64,000 nucleotides of DNA from Pseudomonas sp. AL03 (GCF_029960815.1 NZ_JASBRE010000011.1:105333-169332); one strand, 5' to 3'. Counted from the stretch's first letter, positions 44,361 through 54,406 are shown. Translations and numbers: made by a program. The notes: generated by a model not told the origin, from the letters alone.

Positions 44361-46223
44361 TTGAAATTTTCCAGGCTATTTATCGCCGTTGGCGTGACAA
44401 CGGCATTTTCCTGCATGGCACTGGTGGGGTGTCAGACGCAGGGTTCGACACCCGCTGACAGGGTGATGCGCAACGGCTATGTCTACACCGTCGACGGCCA
44501 GAATTCCGTGCAGCAGGCGATCGCCGTCTCGGGCGGGAAGATCGTTTATGTCGGCAGCGATGAAGGCGTTTCTTCGTACATCGGCAAGCAGACGCAGCTG
44601 ATCGATCTGGCGGGACGCATGGTGATGCCGGGCTTCATCGATGCACACATGCATCCGGGGGACGGCGGCCGCGCCATGACGCTGTGCGACCTGAAATATC
44701 AGACGATGACCCGCAAGGTTTTCCAGGAAACCATTCAGGCGTGCCTGGATGCCGACAAGGGCAAAGGCCCCGATGTCTGGCTGGAAGTGGGCAGTTGGGA
44801 TCGCATGGGCATGGACGGACTTGACGGCGACCCGGACAAATCGACGCTGGATGCGCTCAAGACCGATCGACCGATTCAGGTTCGGTCCACTGATTTCCAT
44901 ACCGTGCTGACCAACTCTCGCGGCCTGGAAGTGGCTGGCATCAGCAAGCACACGGCCAATCCCGGTGATGGCAAGTATGTGCGCGACAGCGCCGGCAACC
45001 CGACCGGCATTTGCGAAGACGGCGCTGCCGATGCCATGGCCTCGGTGGTTCCGCCAGCCACCGACGCAGAAAAACTCAAGCAGACCCGTGCGGCGCTCGA
45101 CGCCCTGCGCCAGCAAGGCATCACCAGTTTCTTCGATGCCCTGTCGGGGCCTGAAAATGGCAAAGCTTTCACCGCCTTGCAGCAGTCGGGCGAGCTGACC
45201 GCCCGGGCCTTGCTGGCGATCAAACTGGACCCTGCCGCCGCGGCTGCAGACCCGGCGAAAACCATCGCCGAGGCCAAGGCGTTGGCCACGACTTACGACC
45301 AGGGCGATGCGAAACCCGCGCCGGGCGTGAGCATGCGTCACGTCAAATTATTCATGGATGGCATCATCAACGCGCCGGCGGACACGGGTGCGATGTTGAC
45401 GCCGTACCTGCGCAATGCCGGAACCGATGCAGCGCCCAAATGGACGTCAGGCAAGAATGTCGGTGAGCTGTATTTCCCGCCGCAAGTGCTCAACTCTCTG
45501 CTGCTGAAGGCCGTCCAGGCCGGCCTCGATCCGCACCTTCATGCCACCGGAGACCGAGCGGTGCGTGACTCACTGAACGGCATCGAATACGTGCGCCAGC
45601 AACTGCCGGGCAATGGCTTCCGCCCAGCCATTACGCACAACGAGTCGGTGGACCCCGCCGACTATGCGCGCTTCAAGGCGCTCGACGTGACCGCCAACAT
45701 GTCCTTCCAGTGGGCGCAGCAGGCGCCGTCCACGGTCGACGGCACCAGCGATCATCTCGGGCCTGCGCGCTTTGCCCGTATGGAGCCATCCGGCAGCATC
45801 GCTCGTGCCGGCGGGCGTGTTGCGTATGGCAGCGACTGGCCCGTCGACCCGCTCGACGAATTCCTCGCACTGAAGGTCGGGGTCACCCGCTCAGGCGATC
45901 CACTGAACCCGCACAGCTACGGTCCCAAGTATGCGGGCAGGCTGAATGCCGACCCGGCGCTGTCGCGCACTGAAGTGCTGCGCACCATCACCATGAACGC
46001 GGCCGAGCAGTTGAAACTGGACGCTGTTGTCGGTTCGGTCGAGGTCGGCAAGTTCGCCGACGTGATCGTCCTGGACAAGAACTTCATGCAAGTGCCCGAG
46101 GATGAGCTGGCACGCAACGAGGTGCTGATGACCGTGGTCGGCGGCAAGGTCGTGTGGGCCAAGGCGCCGTTCGTGGGTCTTGATCAGCGGCCGGCTCAAG
46201 TCGCCGTGACTGAACAACAATAA
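44361..46223 (+). CDS. Lipoprotein amidohydrolase (YtcJ-like, amidohydrolase 3)
   Basis: I take TTG 44361 as start, with AGAGG eight bases upstream; it gives a 620-residue protein with signal peptide and lipobox LVGC (C24). The metal-dependent hydrolase core has GFIDAHMHPGD (HxH), VKLFMDGIINAP, HLHATGDRAV and GSDWPVDP, the order seen in YtcJ-type N-substituted formamide hydrolase relatives. An alternative ATG at 44286 would bury the signal peptide. Envelope-anchored on present evidence. Substrate unknown. Confidence 0.82.
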   Translation: MKFSRLFIAVGVTTAFSCMALVGCQTQGSTPADRVMRNGYVYTVDGQNSVQQAIAVSGGKIVYVGSDEGVSSYIGKQTQLIDLAGRMVMPGFIDAHMHPGDGGRAMTLCDLKYQTMTRKVFQETIQACLDADKGKGPDVWLEVGSWDRMGMDGLDGDPDKSTLDALKTDRPIQVRSTDFHTVLTNSRGLEVAGISKHTANPGDGKYVRDSAGNPTGICEDGAADAMASVVPPATDAEKLKQTRAALDALRQQGITSFFDALSGPENGKAFTALQQSGELTARALLAIKLDPAAAAADPAKTIAEAKALATTYDQGDAKPAPGVSMRHVKLFMDGIINAPADTGAMLTPYLRNAGTDAAPKWTSGKNVGELYFPPQVLNSLLLKAVQAGLDPHLHATGDRAVRDSLNGIEYVRQQLPGNGFRPAITHNESVDPADYARFKALDVTANMSFQWAQQAPSTVDGTSDHLGPARFARMEPSGSIARAGGRVAYGSDWPVDPLDEFLALKVGVTRSGDPLNPHSYGPKYAGRLNADPALSRTEVLRTITMNAAEQLKLDAVVGSVEVGKFADVIVLDKNFMQVPEDELARNEVLMTVVGGKVVWAKAPFVGLDQRPAQVAVTEQQ

Positions 46224-46270
46224 AAGCAACAGTCAGCCCCAATGCCCGTCAGTTAAGCCGTAATGCGATC

Positions 46271-46403
46271 TGTAGCAGCTGGCGCAGCCTGCGTTCGGCT
46301 GCGGAGCAGTCGTCGATCCGATATATGCGGTCTACCTGACATATCGCGTGTTCTGATTTTACGACTGCTTCGCAGCCGAACGCAGGCTGCGCCAGCTGCT
46401 ACA
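46271..46403. repeat. REPIN, TGTAGCAGCTG family
   Basis: Arms TGTAGCAGCTGGCGCAGCC and GGCTGCGCCAGCTGCTACA with inner complementary CGTTCGGCTGC / GCAGCCGAACG. It fills most of the gap between the amidohydrolase and permease genes. Confidence 0.9.
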
Positions 46404-46476
46404 AAGAGTGAGTCGTCGCTCAAATCAATTCACTGATTGGCATTTAGCGCCTACCCATAAGAAGAGAACACCGTAA

Positions 46477-47883
46477 ATGACCAAGGTCAGCGATAGTCAG
46501 CAGCGAAGTCCCCTGATCGAGACACGTTCGATCGATTACATTCCCGAGGCCGAGCGTCATGGCAGCCTCTACAGCCAGTTCACTCTGTGGCTCGGCGCCA
46601 ACCTGCAGATCACGGCGATCGTCACCGGCGCCTTGGCCGTGGTGCTGGGCGGCGATGTGTTCTGGTCACTCATTGGCTTGCTGATCGGCCAGGTGCTCGG
46701 CGGTGCGGTGGTTGCCCTGCACGCGGCACAAGGGCCGAAGCTCGGGCTGCCGCAGATGATCTCCAGTCGTGTGCAGTTCGGGGTCTATGGGGCGGCCATC
46801 CCGATTGTGCTGGTGTGCCTGATGTACCTCGGTTTCAGCGCCACCGGCGCGGTACTGTCAGGGCAGGCCATTGCCCAGTTGATCCCTGTCAGCGACAGCG
46901 CCGGCATCCTGATTTTTGCCACCTGCATCGCGTTTCTGACGATCTTCGGTTACCGGGTTATCCACCTGGTCGGCAGGGTGGCCAGCGTGCTGGGCATCAT
47001 TGCCTTCGTCTATCTGTTTACCCGGTTGATGACGCTCAACGATATCGGCCTGTTGCTGGAGAACCGCCACTTCGGCTGGAGCACTTTCCTGCTGGCAGTA
47101 TCCCTTTCCGCGTCCTGGCAGATCGCCTTTGGCCCTTATGTGGCTGACTACTCACGCTACCTGCCGAGCAAGACCTCGTCTTGGAAGACGTTTGCTGCCG
47201 TTGGGCTTGGAACGGTGCTGGGCGCCCAGGCGTCGATGGTGCTGGGGGTGTTCGCGGCGGCGTTGGCCGGTGCGAATTTCCGCGGTCACGAAGTGGCGAC
47301 TATCGTCGGGTTGGGCAGCACCGGTGTGATGGCGTCCCTGCTGTACTTGAGCGTGGTGTTCGGCAAGGTCACGGTGTCCACGCTCAACGCTTATGGCAGC
47401 TTCATGTGCGTGGCCACGATCATCAGTGGCTTTCGCAGTCGTCTCGAGATCTCCGCCAGGCAGCGCATGGTGTTTGTGTTGGTGATTGTCGCGGCGTCCA
47501 CCACGCTCGCGCTGCTGGGCCAGCACTCGTTTCTCAACGCCTTCAAGTATTTCATTCTGTTTTTGCTGACCTTCTTCACGCCGTGGAGCGCGATCAATCT
47601 GGTGGATTACTACTTCATCAACAAGGAGCGCTATGACATTGCGGCACTGTCTGACCCGGCGGGTCGTTATGGCCGCTGGAACATGCGCGGGATCAGCGTG
47701 TATGTCCTCGGTGTATTGATCCAGTTGCCCTTCGTCGATACTCACTTCTACTCCGGGCCGATGGTCGCGCAACTCGGCGGTGTCGATATTTCGTGGATTG
47801 TGGGTCTGGTGGTGCCGGGCATCCTCTACTACCCGCTGGCCAGGACTTCAGCGCTTGCTGTCCAGTCAGTCCGGGACAATTGA
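46477..47883 (+). CDS. NCS1-family purine/cytosine permease
   Basis: 468 residues and about twelve membrane segments. RSIDYIPEAERHGSLYSQFTLWLGANL is the NCS1 entry motif, and SWQIAFGPYVADYSRYLP is the conserved middle segment. These proteins import cytosine, purines, allantoin, hydantoins or thiamine with a proton or sodium. Its partner by context is the lipoprotein amidohydrolase upstream, across a REPIN. Confidence 0.9.
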   Translation: MTKVSDSQQRSPLIETRSIDYIPEAERHGSLYSQFTLWLGANLQITAIVTGALAVVLGGDVFWSLIGLLIGQVLGGAVVALHAAQGPKLGLPQMISSRVQFGVYGAAIPIVLVCLMYLGFSATGAVLSGQAIAQLIPVSDSAGILIFATCIAFLTIFGYRVIHLVGRVASVLGIIAFVYLFTRLMTLNDIGLLLENRHFGWSTFLLAVSLSASWQIAFGPYVADYSRYLPSKTSSWKTFAAVGLGTVLGAQASMVLGVFAAALAGANFRGHEVATIVGLGSTGVMASLLYLSVVFGKVTVSTLNAYGSFMCVATIISGFRSRLEISARQRMVFVLVIVAASTTLALLGQHSFLNAFKYFILFLLTFFTPWSAINLVDYYFINKERYDIAALSDPAGRYGRWNMRGISVYVLGVLIQLPFVDTHFYSGPMVAQLGGVDISWIVGLVVPGILYYPLARTSALAVQSVRDN

Positions 47884-47955
47884 ATACCCGGTGCTAGACT
47901 TCCAGGCTGATCAGCCTCAGGCGCTTTCGACAGCTTTCGTACGGAGACGACATCC

Positions 47956-48414
47956 ATGGACATCCAGGCCCTACGCGCCGACGCATCCCACATCGATAAA
48001 ATCACCAGCCTCTTCGACGCCTATCGAGGCTTCTACGGCCAGCCACCGAACCTGGCGCAGTCTCGCGCGTTTATCGCCGAGCGCATCGCCCGGGACGAAT
48101 CCGCGATCTTCTTCGCCCAGGCTCCCAGCGGCGAGGCGCTGGGTTTCGTCCAGTTGTTCCCGACGTTCTCCTCCATCGACGCACACCGCACATGGCTGCT
48201 CGGCGACCTCTTCACAACACCTGCCGCCCGAGGGCAAGGGGTAGGCAGGTTGCTGATGAACACCGCGCGAGCCTTTGCGCTGTTGACCGGCGCCAAAGGC
48301 ATGGTGCTGGAAACGGCCACGGACAACGTCGGCGCGCAACGCTTGTACGAATCCTTGGGCTATGTGCGCGATACGGGTTACTACACCTACTGCCTCGATT
48401 TGAAGCAAGGCTGA
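47956..48414 (+). CDS. GNAT family N-acetyltransferase
   Basis: 152 residues; acetyl-CoA loop LGDLFTTPAARGQGVGRLLM and C-terminal LETATDNVGAQRLYESLGYVRDTGYYTYCL are clear. Substrate unknown. It is 72 bases downstream of the permease gene on the same strand. Confidence 0.9.
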   Translation: MDIQALRADASHIDKITSLFDAYRGFYGQPPNLAQSRAFIAERIARDESAIFFAQAPSGEALGFVQLFPTFSSIDAHRTWLLGDLFTTPAARGQGVGRLLMNTARAFALLTGAKGMVLETATDNVGAQRLYESLGYVRDTGYYTYCLDLKQG

Positions 48415-48429
48415 GCCAACCGCTGCCGG

Positions 48430-49290
48430 TTACCTCAGCGCGTGCAGGAATGCAGCTTGGGCCTTGGGGCACGTGAGGATGCGGTAACGCGTGCTCCGTG
48501 ACACATCACGGTCGCGAAAGCGCGCATACACCGCCTGGAAAACTTCCCGGTTCAATGGCGGGTGCTGATGCTTCAGGTAGCGTTCACAGCACTCGTTGTA
48601 GTGTTCAACCGAAATGAACGTGTTGAACCAGAAACGATAGAAGTAACCCAGCAGAAACCCCAGGCTGAAGTCGTGATCCAGCACCGAATGCGCTAAGCAT
48701 TCGAAATCGATCAGGCGCAGCCTGCCATCCGGGCCAATCAGGATGTTCTTGGGGTGCGGGTCCATGTGAACAAACCCCTCGACCAGCGTCTGCCCAAACA
48801 ATTGGAAGATGTCCAACAGCAGCGTTTGCGCCTGTTCGGGTTGGGCGATCAGCCGGTCATCGACACTGCAATGGTTGTCGAAAAAGCTGACCAGCAAATA
48901 CTCTTCTTTGAGAAACGGAAATCGTCCGACATGGCCGAATGCGGCCACTCTCGGCGACGATTCTGACTTGGCGGACACCACCGACAGATTGATGAATTCG
49001 TTGGTCAGGTCATGCAGCCCGAACACACGCTTGAGGCCCAGGAAATTCTGCAGTTGCTTTTTCCAGTGGATCAGGCGGTTGTGTTTCAACACCCATTTGC
49101 GCTCACCTTCGAGCAGGAACACGCTGCGGGTTTCCTCGGGAATATCCAGCAAGGCATGTTGATCCGGCTTGGCAAAAAAACGCTGAAGCACAGCCACCAG
49201 TTCGTTCTGGTCAGACGGATCGAAATGGAAGGTGACGCCAGCGATCTTTTGCTGATTCAGAGGGGAAGTAAGGTGTCTGAGGTGGCGCAT
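48430..49290 (-). CDS. Small protein-kinase-fold protein (LPS kinase-like)
   Basis: 286 residues with the kinase elements K in RKWVLKHNR, the catalytic loop HMDPHPKNILIG (HxDxxxxN) and a DFE magnesium motif (LIDFECLAHS). Such short kinases resemble InaA/WaaP-type enzymes acting on lipopolysaccharide or small molecules. It stands alone and convergent with the GNAT gene. Confidence 0.75.
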   Translation of the reverse strand: MRHLRHLTSPLNQQKIAGVTFHFDPSDQNELVAVLQRFFAKPDQHALLDIPEETRSVFLLEGERKWVLKHNRLIHWKKQLQNFLGLKRVFGLHDLTNEFINLSVVSAKSESSPRVAAFGHVGRFPFLKEEYLLVSFFDNHCSVDDRLIAQPEQAQTLLLDIFQLFGQTLVEGFVHMDPHPKNILIGPDGRLRLIDFECLAHSVLDHDFSLGFLLGYFYRFWFNTFISVEHYNECCERYLKHQHPPLNREVFQAVYARFRDRDVSRSTRYRILTCPKAQAAFLHALR

Positions 49291-49633
49291 GTAAAGTCCC
49301 TGCTAAGGCTTTCGGGTCCATAAAACGGCGGCAAACGAGCGTGACGCCTTGTCGTTATCGGCAGGACCTTGCAGACCCTTACTCACAGAGGCGATTATTT
49401 TACCGTTCGGTTGGCTCGACGTACGCCGTCACCCGCGGCCTATCCCCATGATCTGGGTGAAGCATGCCGAGAATTTCGACCTGGACATGTTCGCCAGCCC
49501 TGAAGACGGCAATTCGTTCCGTAGACTTTTCCGGCAGCGAGTGGGTTTGCTGCCGGCGGCTGACAGGAAGAAGTTTCAACCGAGCGCGAGTTGATTCACT
49601 CGCGCCAAGCCACACATGAATGGGAGCAGAAAC
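49291..49633. other. Intergenic region before the cytochrome c gene
   Basis: About 340 bases between divergent genes. An 81-codon open frame at 49349-49594 (+) has no recognisable domain and no ribosome site, so I do not call it. The kinase and cytochrome promoters must be here; no clear boxes found. Confidence 0.5.
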
Positions 49634-50023
49634 ATGCAGAAAGCGGCTGTACTCACCTTCGCCCTGGTACTCAGTACGGGGCTATTCAGCACGCAAGCAC
49701 CAGCGGCCGGCGATGCCGAAGCGGGTGCGACACTGTTCAAGCGGATATGCGGTGGCTGCCATCAAGTCGGGGAGTCGGCACGGGGTTCTTTTGGTCCGCA
49801 GCTCAACGGCATTTTTGGACGCGCTTCGGGCAGCACCAAGGATTACCACTATTCCGATGCCATGAAATCAGCCGGCATTGTCTGGACCCGCGAAACGCTG
49901 ACCGCGTACCTCGAAGATCCCAAAGCAGTGATACCCGGCACTCGCATGATTTTCTGGGGGCTAAGCGATTCGGAAAAGATCGAAAATCTGTTGGCGTACC
50001 TTCAGACGTTTCAGTCGCAATAG
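49634..50023 (+). CDS. Soluble class I cytochrome c
   Basis: 129 residues with a signal peptide (MQKAAVLTFALVLSTGLFSTQAPAA) and one heme motif CGGCH near residue 45. GPQLNGIFGRASGS and the distal methionine in PGTRMIFWGL match mitochondrial-type cytochrome c/c2. A periplasmic electron carrier. Start at 49634, preceded by GGGAG; the ATG at 49616 is a worse fit. Its neighbour is a membrane hydroxylase-like protein that could use its electrons. Confidence 0.92.
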   Translation: MQKAAVLTFALVLSTGLFSTQAPAAGDAEAGATLFKRICGGCHQVGESARGSFGPQLNGIFGRASGSTKDYHYSDAMKSAGIVWTRETLTAYLEDPKAVIPGTRMIFWGLSDSEKIENLLAYLQTFQSQ

Positions 50024-50109
50024 GACTTTGCGACATTCGTCAGGCGCGGAACACGCGGTGGTTCCGATCTGATTTACAATCCCCCCCCTTTTACAGAGGG
50101 CAGCCGTTC

Positions 50110-51186
50110 ATGGATGTTTTCGCGCTTCTATATGACTACCTGATCAAGTGGGTGATCGGGCCTGTCACGGACCAGTTTTTTGGCATTTTCGATCTGAACG
50201 GCCGCTTCGGCATCGTGTTTCTCTGCTTGTCCTACAGCATCGCCTACGGCCTTTACCGATTCAGACAGTCTCGCGGGCTGACCGACGCACGTTCTTTCGG
50301 GCAGTTCATCGGCGGACGCCGGGTTCATTTTCATCGCTCGGCGTTGCTGGATTACCGGTACTACTTCGTGCGGGCCATCCTGAAAGTCGCGCTGGTGCTG
50401 CCGATTGTTGGCCTGGTTGACCCGTACGTCCTGCGCTCCGGCGACTACATCTCGTTTTTCACCCATCTTTGGGGCGCTCGCGTGCAGGTGGGGGAGAACC
50501 TCTCACTCTCCTTGCTCTACGGGCTGGGCGTGTTTCTGGTGCAAGACTTCATCCATTACTGGGTCCACCGTGCCTTTCATTCCCGGTATCTGTGGGCGTT
50601 CCACAACGTCCATCATTCCGCGCTCGTCCTGGTACCGGCGACGGCAAGCCGGATTCACTTTGTGGAAAAAATTGTCGAAAAACTGATAGACACTGTCTGC
50701 CTCGGCGCCTATGCCGGGGTCTTTTGGTACGCCTGTGGCGGGGAGATCAGCCGGTATACCTTGTTCGGCGTGACCTATATGGTTTTCATCCTCAATTCAT
50801 TGGCGGCCAACCTGCGTCACAGCCATGTCTGGCTCTCATTTGGGCCCGTGGTCGAGCATGTGCTGAACAGCCCCGCGCAACATCAGATTCACCACAGTGA
50901 CGCGCCCCGACACTTCAACAGGAACTTCGGTACCAACCTGTCAGTCTGGGACTGGATGTTCGGTACGCTCTACGTCACACACTCGACGCCCGAGCCCCTT
51001 AAGTTCGGCACCGGCGAACAGGATCACGACCGTTACCTGACGCTCTATAGCCTGATCGTCACCCCCTTTGTGGACATAGCCCGCAAGATTCCCACCAGAC
51101 GCACCAGGGAATGGGCGTCGCGTCTCTCCGAAAGATTCCCTTCGACGCTTTTCCGTCGGCGTTGGCGTTCAATCCTCAGGCCTTGA
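50110..51186 (+). CDS. Sterol desaturase / fatty acid hydroxylase family protein
   Basis: 358-residue integral membrane protein with three histidine boxes that bind a di-iron centre: HYWVHRAFH, FHNVHH and HQIHH. Several hydrophobic segments precede and separate them. ATG 50110 (MDVFALLYDYLIKW) lies 86 bases after the cytochrome gene. The 3' end overlaps the convergent permease gene by 11 bases. The substrate could be a fatty acid, hopanoid or carotenoid; not decidable here. Confidence 0.88.
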   Translation: MDVFALLYDYLIKWVIGPVTDQFFGIFDLNGRFGIVFLCLSYSIAYGLYRFRQSRGLTDARSFGQFIGGRRVHFHRSALLDYRYYFVRAILKVALVLPIVGLVDPYVLRSGDYISFFTHLWGARVQVGENLSLSLLYGLGVFLVQDFIHYWVHRAFHSRYLWAFHNVHHSALVLVPATASRIHFVEKIVEKLIDTVCLGAYAGVFWYACGGEISRYTLFGVTYMVFILNSLAANLRHSHVWLSFGPVVEHVLNSPAQHQIHHSDAPRHFNRNFGTNLSVWDWMFGTLYVTHSTPEPLKFGTGEQDHDRYLTLYSLIVTPFVDIARKIPTRRTREWASRLSERFPSTLFRRRWRSILRP

Positions 51187-51943
51187 CCCAGCGTTGGCGG
51201 CTCCAGCTGCTCAGCGTATCGACGGCCAACACCAATAACAGCATGGCCAAAATAATAGTGCTGGCTTGAGCTTCCTGGAACAGGCTGAGGCTGACATAGA
51301 GCATCTGCCCCAAACCACCCGCGCCGACGAAGCCGAGCACGCTGGCCATGCGGATGTTGTTCTCCCAGCGGTACAGGATGTAGGCCAGCAGCTGTGGCAA
51401 TAGATTGGGCAGTGTGCCGTAACAGAAAGCCCACACGGCATTGGCGCCCTGCAGGCGGATAGCTTCGGCCGGTTCGGGTGGGGTGTTTTCCAGCGCTTCG
51501 GCGAACAGGCGGCCGAGCACGCCGGTGGTGTGCAGGGCTAATGCCAGGGTGCCGGCATTCGGGCCGAGCCCGGCGGCAAGGACCATCAACGCGGCCCACA
51601 CCAGTTCCGGAATCGCGCGCAGGGCGTTGAGTACGAGGCGCGACGCGCTCTGCAGCGGCCAGCCGAATCGCCCGGCCGCGGGGAGTGCCAATAGCAGACC
51701 GAGCACCGCCGCGAGCAGGGTGCCAAGGGCGGACATGGCGATGGTTTCCAGGGCGCCATGGCCGATGGCTTGCAGATGACCAGTGCTCAGGTCCGGACTG
51801 AGAAAACGCTGCGCATAGGCACCCATCTGGTTCAAATTGCCGGTGTCACCCAGTTCGGTGAGGTCGATGCCCAGATAGGTGAACGAGGCGGCGACCGCTG
51901 CGCCGATGCACAGGACCAACACCAGGTTGAACAGGCGATTCAT
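51176..51943 (-). CDS. ABC transporter permease, PhnE-like (second)
   Basis: 255 residues, about six membrane segments. The EAA-like loop (EAIRLQGANAVWAFCYGTLPNL) and [16 protein letters not shown] are typical of PhnE-type permeases. ATG overlaps the stop of the first permease (ATGA). Last gene of a four-gene importer; its 3' end overlaps the convergent desaturase gene. Confidence 0.9.
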   Translation of the reverse strand: MNRLFNLVLVLCIGAAVAASFTYLGIDLTELGDTGNLNQMGAYAQRFLSPDLSTGHLQAIGHGALETIAMSALGTLLAAVLGLLLALPAAGRFGWPLQSASRLVLNALRAIPELVWAALMVLAAGLGPNAGTLALALHTTGVLGRLFAEALENTPPEPAEAIRLQGANAVWAFCYGTLPNLLPQLLAYILYRWENNIRMASVLGFVGAGGLGQMLYVSLSLFQEAQASTIILAMLLLVLAVDTLSSWSRQRWVKA

Positions 51944-52767
51944 GCCAGCCTCCAACGCAGCAGGCGGCTGAGTTGATCGGCGAGCAGCACCAGGACGAGG
52001 AAGGTCAATAACAAACTGGCCACTTCACCGCCGGCAAACATGCGCAGCGACAAATCCATTTGCTGGCCCAGACCGCCGGCGCCGACGAAGCCCATCACCA
52101 CCGAGGCGCGGATGGCGCATTCCCAGCGGTACACCGTGTACGACAGCAGCTCCGCAGCGACATTGGGCAGGATCCCGTAGCAAAACGCCCCGAGCCGACC
52201 ACTGCCGGCCTGCAGCAGCGCGTGGACCGGGCGCTGATCAACCGACTCGAAAATTTCTGCGTAGACCTTGCCCAGCATGCCGCTGTAGGTAATGGCAATC
52301 GCCAGGACCCCGGCAGTCGGGCCGAGGCCGACGGCACGCACGAACAGCAGGGCCCAGACGATTTCCGGCACGCTGCGCAGGAAGATCAGTAAACCGCGTA
52401 CCGGCCAACGCAGCAGCTGGCCCCAATAGCTCGGATGGCCGGCACGGGACGCAGCCGACAGCGACAGAGCCCGGCTGGCCAACAGGCTGGCGGGGACTGC
52501 CAAGAGCAACGCCAGGGCCATGCCGGCCGTGGCGATGGCCAGGGTCTGCAGGGTGGCTTGCAACAACAGCTCAATGAACGCCTCGTCATGGGCCGGTGGC
52601 CAGAAGGCTGATACAAACTTGCCGATCTCGCTCTGACTGTCACTCGCCAGCAATACACTGAGGTCCAACTCGCTGAAGCGGATGCCCGGCCACAGCAGGG
52701 CAAGCGCCAGCAGGCTGAGCAATAGACGGGGGCGGGTGGCGGGGTCTCGGGTATCGCGCGTCAGCAT
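51940..52767 (-). CDS. ABC transporter permease, PhnE-like (first)
   Basis: 275 residues, six predicted membrane segments, with the loop [22 protein letters not shown] and [16 protein letters not shown]. The pair of permeases likely forms a heterodimeric channel. It overlaps the ATPase gene by seven bases. Confidence 0.9.
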   Translation of the reverse strand: MLTRDTRDPATRPRLLLSLLALALLWPGIRFSELDLSVLLASDSQSEIGKFVSAFWPPAHDEAFIELLLQATLQTLAIATAGMALALLLAVPASLLASRALSLSAASRAGHPSYWGQLLRWPVRGLLIFLRSVPEIVWALLFVRAVGLGPTAGVLAIAITYSGMLGKVYAEIFESVDQRPVHALLQAGSGRLGAFCYGILPNVAAELLSYTVYRWECAIRASVVMGFVGAGGLGQQMDLSLRMFAGGEVASLLLTFLVLVLLADQLSRLLRWRLA

Positions 52768-53558
52768 CGGGGAATCTGCACACTCATGGGTGCCGGAGGA
52801 ATGGGCGAGGCTTGCAGCTGTTCGTTGGCGTAGAGCTTGTCGAGCAGCTCGCGGTCGACAGCGCCGGCCGGTAGGTCGAACAGGATCTGTCCATCACGCA
52901 GGCCGATGATCCGCGAAAAATGCACCAGGGCCAGTTCCACCGCATGCAGGCTGGCGACCAGGGTGACGTTCTGCTCCCGGGCATGGCGGCAGAGCACCGA
53001 AAGCGTGTGCTCGGCGAGCACCGGGTCCATGGCCGATACCGGCTCATCGGCCAGCAACACTTCGGGGGCTTGATACAACACGCGGGCAATGCCCACGCGC
53101 TGTAGCTGTCCACCGGACAGCTGCTGGCATTGCGCGAACAACTTGTCACTCAGGTCCAGCCTGGCCAATGCCGCGCGTGCGCCCGGAATATCCAATGGGT
53201 GCAGCAGGTTCAGCAGGCTCTTGCCAAGACCCCACTGGCCAAGCTTTCCGGCCAGAACCGCGGTGACCACGCGCAGGCGCGGTGGCAAGGGGGGCGATTG
53301 ATGTATCAGACCGATGCGAGCGCGCAGACGCTGACGCTGACGGGCAGAAAGCTGCCAGGCTCGTTCGCCGAGCACCTGCAGCTGGCCGTTGTCCGGTCGC
53401 AGGGCGGTGGCCAGCAGGTTGAGCAGGCTCGACTTACCCGCGCCTGACGGGCCGATGATGGCGACCTGTTCGCTTTCACCGATGTGCAGGTCCACGCCAC
53501 GCAGCGCCTGGACGCCGTTGGCGTGGGTAAGGTTGACCTGGGTCAGACGCAACGTCAT
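52761..53558 (-). CDS. ABC transporter ATP-binding protein, PhnC-like
   Basis: 265 residues. Walker [13 protein letters not shown], signature [16 protein letters not shown], Walker [14 protein letters not shown] and switch histidine ([10 protein letters not shown]) are intact. It powers the two PhnE-like permeases and overlaps the binding-protein gene by four bases. Confidence 0.93.
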   Translation of the reverse strand: MTLRLTQVNLTHANGVQALRGVDLHIGESEQVAIIGPSGAGKSSLLNLLATALRPDNGQLQVLGERAWQLSARQRQRLRARIGLIHQSPPLPPRLRVVTAVLAGKLGQWGLGKSLLNLLHPLDIPGARAALARLDLSDKLFAQCQQLSGGQLQRVGIARVLYQAPEVLLADEPVSAMDPVLAEHTLSVLCRHAREQNVTLVASLHAVELALVHFSRIIGLRDGQILFDLPAGAVDRELLDKLYANEQLQASPIPPAPMSVQIPRC

Positions 53559-54406
53559 TTGAGCAGGTCGGCGGCGCGTGCGGCTTCCTCGATACCCTTG
53601 TAGTTTTCAGGCTTGGTTTCGATGAAGCGGCTGGCGGCCTGCAGATCCAGAATCTCCTTGTCCTTCGGGTTCGCCGGATCGAGCGCAAGAAAGGCGGCCT
53701 TTATCTTGGCCGCCAGCGCCGGGTCGAGGGTCCCGCGCACCGTCCAGTTGTAGTCGTAGTAGGCCGGGGTGGTCGCAAACACTCTGACCTTGGTGGTGTC
53801 GACCTTGCCGGCGGCGACCAGTTTTTCCCACACGCTGGCGTTCAGCACCCCGGCGTCCACCTTACCGGCCTGGACCCAGGCGACGGTGGCGTCATGGGCA
53901 CCGGAGTAGCCCACGCGACTAAAGTACGTTTCCGGTTTGATGCCGTCCTTCAGCATGAAATAGCGCGGCATGAGACTGCCTGAAGTGGATGACACCGAAC
54001 CGAAGGCGAAGGTCTTGCCCTTGAGATCGGCGAGGGACTTGATGGTTGGGTCGGCGGTGATGAACTTGCTGGTGAACTGGGCGTCTTGTTCGCGCTGTAC
54101 CAACGGAATGGCATTGCCGGTTTTCAGGCGTGTCTGCACGAACGTGAAGCCGCCCAGCCAGGCAAGGTCGATTCGGTCGGTGGCCAGCGCCTCTACCACG
54201 GCCGGATAGTCGGTCACTGGCACGAACTCGACCTTCATGCCTGTTTGTTGTTCCAGATAAGCGCCAAGGGGCTTGAACTTGCGGAGCAGTTCGGTAGGCG
54301 CTTCATCAGGAATGGCGCTGACTTTCAGGGTGTCGGCGGCCTGCGTCAGCAGGGTACAACAAGACAGGGTTAAGCCGATGGCCAATGCCAGGGTACGCTT
54401 GAGCAT
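53555..54406 (-). CDS. Periplasmic binding protein, PhnD-like (putative selenate/oxyanion)
   Basis: 283-residue precursor with a signal peptide ([15 protein letters not shown]...) and the PhnD fold ([48 protein letters not shown] in pieces; [20 protein letters not shown]). It is closest, by memory of the sequence, to the family annotated as putative selenate-binding protein, named from its association with selenophosphate synthase. No phosphonate lyase or phosphite genes are nearby. First gene of the importer operon. Confidence 0.82.
   Translation of the reverse strand: MLKRTLALAIGLTLSCCTLLTQAADTLKVSAIPDEAPTELLRKFKPLGAYLEQQTGMKVEFVPVTDYPAVVEALATDRIDLAWLGGFTFVQTRLKTGNAIPLVQREQDAQFTSKFITADPTIKSLADLKGKTFAFGSVSSTSGSLMPRYFMLKDGIKPETYFSRVGYSGAHDATVAWVQAGKVDAGVLNASVWEKLVAAGKVDTTKVRVFATTPAYYDYNWTVRGTLDPALAAKIKAAFLALDPANPKDKEILDLQAASRFIETKPENYKGIEEAARAADLLK

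Noticed and set aside
49349..49594. 81-codon open frame before the cytochrome c gene
   Set aside because: No ribosome site or recognisable domain, and it fills a region needed for promoters.
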